Assembly: GCA_017858255.1 (NCBI GenBank)
Contig: JAFMBV010000014.1
Coordinates: 1-55,445, forward strand
Direction: 5' to 3'
DNA: 55,445 bases
Source: Bacteriovoracaceae bacterium
Lineage (GTDB): Bacteria; Bdellovibrionota; Bacteriovoracia; Bacteriovoracales; Bacteriovoracaceae
Both the position numbers and the translations under genes were made by a program. Under the pieces are notes generated by a model. The model was not told the origin of the DNA. It did not search any database and saw only the letters and a program-made list of their open reading frames with translations. Positions 52,765 to 55,445 of this stretch are shown here, in pieces (position 1 is the stretch's first letter; each line of letters starts with the position of its first letter).

Positions 52765-53760
52765 ATGAAAAAAATTATTTGCTTCATTATTCTATTTTCC
52801 TCCCTGTCTTCTTTGGCGAAAATGAGTCGCCTAAAGGACCTTGTCCACATAAAGGGAGTCAGAGAAAACCCCGTTATTGGCTACGGTCTTGTTATCGGGC
52901 TTAATGGTACCGGTGATGGCGGCGGAGAGATCGTAGATTCCTCGTTAAAAAGAATGTTTCAAAAACTTGGCCTTAATCCTCAAAAAGAGGTTTCCTCTAA
53001 GAATGTCGCTTCTGTAATCGTCACCGCCAAACTTCCCGCTTTTGGTCGAATCGGACAAAAGATTGATATTACAGTATCAAGTATCGGTGACTCTAATTCT
53101 CTTGCTGGCGGAATACTTCTAGTAACACCTCTCAAGGGGGGCGACGGTAAAGTGTACGCCGTTGCAAATGGAAGTATTTCAATCGGTGGTCTCAATAAAG
53201 GAAAAGCGTTTCCTACAACAGGTTTGATAAGTAGTGGTGCCACCATTGAAAAAGAGGTTAACTTCGCATTTAATGAAAAGAAATCGATAAGACTCAGTCT
53301 AAACAACCCAGACTTTACAACAGCTGCCCGAGTAGAAAAAACGATAAACCAGGAGCTCGGTGGTAAATATGCGATCAGTAAGGACGCCACCACTATCGAC
53401 CTGGTCGTTCCAGTTCACTATCAAAGAAAAGTTGTGCAGTTAATGGCAATTCTTGAAAACTTCAAAGTCCATAGTGACCAAAAAGCGAAAATCGTTATTA
53501 ATGAAAGAACAGGCACCATCGTCGCTGGAGGTGAAGTTCTTATTCAGCCAGTAGCAGTTAGCCATGGTGACCTCACCATTGAAGTCAAGGGTGGAGGAAG
53601 CGGTAAACCCGAAAGATTCTACTTACTCGACAAAAAGACTACGCTTAATGACCTCGTCAAAAGTTTAAATGCCTTTGGGGCGACACCAGAAGACCTTATT
53701 TCGATATTTCAGGCACTTAAGAGAAATGGTGCTTTAATTGGGGAAATTGAACTAATTTGA
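52765..53760 (+). CDS. flgI: flagellar P-ring protein FlgI
   Basis: FlgI forms the periplasmic P ring around the rod. The 331-residue product has a signal peptide (MKKIICFIILFSSLSSLAK) followed by the family start RLKDLVHIKGVRENPVIGYGLVIGLNGTGDG. It also has ASVIVTAKLPAFGRIGQKIDITVSSIGDS, NERTGTIVAGGEV and LNAFGATPEDLISIFQALKRNGAL. It starts 3 bp after flgH. Confidence 0.97.
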   Translation: MKKIICFIILFSSLSSLAKMSRLKDLVHIKGVRENPVIGYGLVIGLNGTGDGGGEIVDSSLKRMFQKLGLNPQKEVSSKNVASVIVTAKLPAFGRIGQKIDITVSSIGDSNSLAGGILLVTPLKGGDGKVYAVANGSISIGGLNKGKAFPTTGLISSGATIEKEVNFAFNEKKSIRLSLNNPDFTTAARVEKTINQELGGKYAISKDATTIDLVVPVHYQRKVVQLMAILENFKVHSDQKAKIVINERTGTIVAGGEVLIQPVAVSHGDLTIEVKGGGSGKPERFYLLDKKTTLNDLVKSLNAFGATPEDLISIFQALKRNGALIGEIELI

Positions 53761-53843
53761 TATGAAATTTTTTCGCCCCTTGTGGGCACAGGACAATTGC
53801 TCAAAAAAGTGATAAAATAACGATAGGCAGGGGCTCTCAAGGA

Positions 53844-54344
53844 TTGAAAGTTCTCAAGTTAGGCAAAGGAAGGCCATTGGAAATTCACCGTAGCCATATT
53901 GAAAATCACAGTCAAAAGGCTCAGAAGAGTAAAGTGAAAGCCTCTTCTGATCCGTTCGAACACGTCCCTCAAGATTATAAAAAAGTTGCTCAAAGTATCG
54001 AACAACAATTTGCAGAGTATATGCTGAAGCAAATGCATACTTCCATTGGACGCGAAGAGAATAACGATTCTGCCATGAATTACTACGAAGATCTCAATCA
54101 AAAAGAACAGGCAAAAACCATGGCCCAAGTTAATAGTGGACTTGGAATTCAAAAACTAATTTTAGATGAAATCTATCCGGAAAAATTTCGTAATCCAGAA
54201 GCAATAGCCGCTTATAATCAACACAAAGAGAAATCTCAAATCAAGAAAAATAAAATTGAAATGATGGGTCCCCCATCAGAGTTGAAGCCTACTATGAAAG
54301 AGAAGGCTTCCATCACCATTGGCCGGGAGGCTAATCATGAGTAA
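53844..54344 (+). CDS. flgJ: FlgJ-type rod-binding protein (no muramidase domain)
   Basis: The N-terminal domain of FlgJ caps and binds the growing rod. The 166-residue product has the rod-binding text AQSIEQQFAEYMLKQMHTSIG and MNYYEDLNQKEQAKTMAQVNSGLGIQKLIL. It lacks the C-terminal muramidase found in enterobacterial FlgJ, as in many other phyla. The start is a TTG at 53844 with AGGGG ten bases upstream. The C-terminus is long and basic. It overlaps flgM by 8 bp. Confidence 0.82.
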   Translation: MKVLKLGKGRPLEIHRSHIENHSQKAQKSKVKASSDPFEHVPQDYKKVAQSIEQQFAEYMLKQMHTSIGREENNDSAMNYYEDLNQKEQAKTMAQVNSGLGIQKLILDEIYPEKFRNPEAIAAYNQHKEKSQIKKNKIEMMGPPSELKPTMKEKASITIGREANHE

Positions 54345-54672
54345 AATTGATCCAAATTCAAACCGTTCAAGTTTCTTTCCTAGAAGCAAAGAACCTCAAT
54401 CAAGCGTAAAGTCTCGAGCTCTAAATCCTAGTCATATTCAAAGGAATGCTCCTGCTAGAATGAAAGAGCTCGAATCAACGACTGCTCGCCATGCTAAGGT
54501 CGACATTCCCCTTGCTGTTAAAGACTTTGCGAAAATTAAAAAAGCCGTCGACCAATCTCAGCCTACAGATAACAGCGACAAAGTTGCTCGCCTAAAGGCT
54601 CAAGTACAAGCTGGATCATATAAAGTTGATTTCGACGCTCTTGCAGAAAAGATTTTATCTTCAGAGTTTTGA
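54337..54672 (+). CDS. flgM: anti-sigma factor FlgM
   Basis: FlgM holds sigma-28 inactive until the hook-basal body is complete and FlgM is exported. I start at the ATG at 54337 (111 residues), since GGGAGG stands six bases upstream. The C-terminal part, KVARLKAQVQAGSYKVDFDALAEKILSSE, is the sigma-binding FlgM signature. The N-terminal half is low-complexity and probably disordered, as usual. Its start lies inside the end of flgJ. Confidence 0.82.
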   Translation: MSKIDPNSNRSSFFPRSKEPQSSVKSRALNPSHIQRNAPARMKELESTTARHAKVDIPLAVKDFAKIKKAVDQSQPTDNSDKVARLKAQVQAGSYKVDFDALAEKILSSEF

Positions 54673-54692
54673 TTTTTTTTAAGAGGTAAGTA

Positions 54693-55202
54693 ATGACACA
54701 AGATAAGAATGAGCTCCATGTCCTTTATTTTCAGGTAACTGATATATGGCGTCGATTTTGTGAAACGCATACTGAGCTACTCGACAAAACTTTTGAAGAG
54801 TACGCACTACTTCTATCTAGTGACATTGAGGCACTCGAAGAGGTGTTATCACAAAAACAAGAAATCATTAAAAGGATTAACTTTCTCGAAGCAGCTCGCG
54901 AAAGAGTTATCACTTCACTCAACGTCTTTCTTAGCGATAACAATCAAAAAGAAGTTGATTCTGTTAGTGAACTCATTGAAGTCATGCAGATTTTTGAAAA
55001 TGAAAACAATAGTAAGCATCTCTATCGATTTAATATGCTTTTAATAGATGTTATTGAAAAAATACAAGATCAAAATAAAAAGAACCAGGTCTTTTTGAAT
55101 AAAGCCATTAACAGCTTAAGAGAAATTCGGGAGGAGGCCATGGGAGTTAAATCCTACGCCACCTATAACCAGAAGGGTTTCTCCGTTAAGCCCCTAAGGT
55201 AG
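54693..55202 (+). CDS. flgN: FlgN-type flagellar export chaperone
   Basis: FlgN is the cytosolic chaperone for FlgK and FlgL. The 169-residue product is almost entirely helical with coiled-coil character, containing LLSSDIEALEEVLSQKQEIIKRINFLEAARERV, the FlgN core, and a basic C-terminus. The identification rests on this pattern and on the position between flgM and flgK, which is conserved; the sequence itself is divergent. Confidence 0.75.
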   Translation: MTQDKNELHVLYFQVTDIWRRFCETHTELLDKTFEEYALLLSSDIEALEEVLSQKQEIIKRINFLEAARERVITSLNVFLSDNNQKEVDSVSELIEVMQIFENENNSKHLYRFNMLLIDVIEKIQDQNKKNQVFLNKAINSLREIREEAMGVKSYATYNQKGFSVKPLR

Positions 55203-55209
55203 GAATAAA

Positions 55210-55445
55210 TTGGTTGATATTTTAGGCATTGGAAATTCAGGTTTAATTGCTGCTAAGAAATCTCTAGAGACGACGGGGCACAATATATCCAACGTCAACA
55301 CGAAAGGCTACTCACGTCAGCGGGTAGAGCAGATTACCAATAGTCCCGTTAATCGTGCAGGAATAATTCAAGGTACCGGTACAAGAGTAAGAAGTATCAA
55401 TAGAACTCACGACCCTTTTGTGGAGAAGCGACTACAAAAAGCGAC
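55210..55445 (+). CDS. flgK: flagellar hook-associated protein FlgK (partial, cut by window edge)
   Basis: FlgK joins the hook to the filament. Translation from the TTG at 55210 (AGGA five bases upstream) gives about 78 residues. They start LGIGNSGLIAAKKSLETTGHN-like text and have NISNVNTKGYSRQRVEQ, the N-terminal rod/hook motif in its FlgK form, and GTGTRVRSINRTHDPFVEKRL. The rest lies beyond the right edge. Confidence 0.93.
   Translation, partial: MVDILGIGNSGLIAAKKSLETTGHNISNVNTKGYSRQRVEQITNSPVNRAGIIQGTGTRVRSINRTHDPFVEKRLQKA

Noticed and set aside
53795-53830. Sigma-28-like CGATA site before flgJ
   Set aside because: Only the core of the -10 element matches; no TAAA-type -35 at the right distance, and the gene lies inside an operon.

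Overview
The window (55,445 bp, AT-rich by eye) looks like chromosome from a motile Gram-negative bacterium: it has LpxC for lipid A, a TonB-type protein, and flagellar P- and L-ring genes. Gene content, Lys/Glu-rich proteins and the layout of the flagellar operon suggest a Bdellovibrionota/Bacteriovoracia-type organism. That placement is an inference from general resemblance; no rRNA gene is present to confirm it.

Positions 1-28848 (minus strand) hold one nearly uninterrupted run of transcription/translation genes, read from high to low coordinates: secE-nusG-rplKAJL-rpoBC, rpsL-rpsG-fusA-tuf, then rpsJ-rplCDWB-rpsS-rplV-rpsC-rplP-rpmC-rpsQ, rplNXE-rpsNH-rplFR-rpsE-rpmD-rplO-secY-adk, infA-rpmJ-rpsM-rpsK (cut by the window edge). 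The rif, str, S10, spc and alpha clusters are therefore fused. Internal control points are visible: an L10-leader-like region, a terminator-like hairpin between rplA and rplJ, an attenuator-like hairpin before rpoB, a terminator before fusA, and promoters before rpsJ and infA.

Positions 29002-32642 hold three radical-SAM genes (two coupled on minus, one divergent on plus). They lie between secE and the tRNA-Trp/tuf pair that is usually next to secE. This is the most accessory-looking part of the window and its function is unknown.

Positions 32676-34606 hold tRNA-Trp, a second tuf gene (same protein as the first and nearly the same DNA) and tRNA-Thr(GGT), Gly(TCC), Tyr(GTA), Thr(TGT). This matches the thrU-tyrU-glyT-thrT-tufB order known from enterobacteria.

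Positions 34666-49263 are housekeeping and envelope genes: rlmB, proS, lpxC, a hotdog thioesterase, ruvC-ruvA-ruvB with a small membrane protein, folD-gcvT-gcvH, a small unknown gene, a TonB-like protein, and an xseB / degenerate patatin lipoprotein / PBP1A operon with overlapping genes.

Positions 49449-55445 (plus) are a flagellar rod/ring operon, flgF-flgG-flgA-flgH-flgI-flgJ-flgM-flgN-flgK (flgK cut by the window edge). FlgG carries an unexpected signal-peptide-like N-terminus, and FlgH has an unusual charged insert and a short C-terminus.
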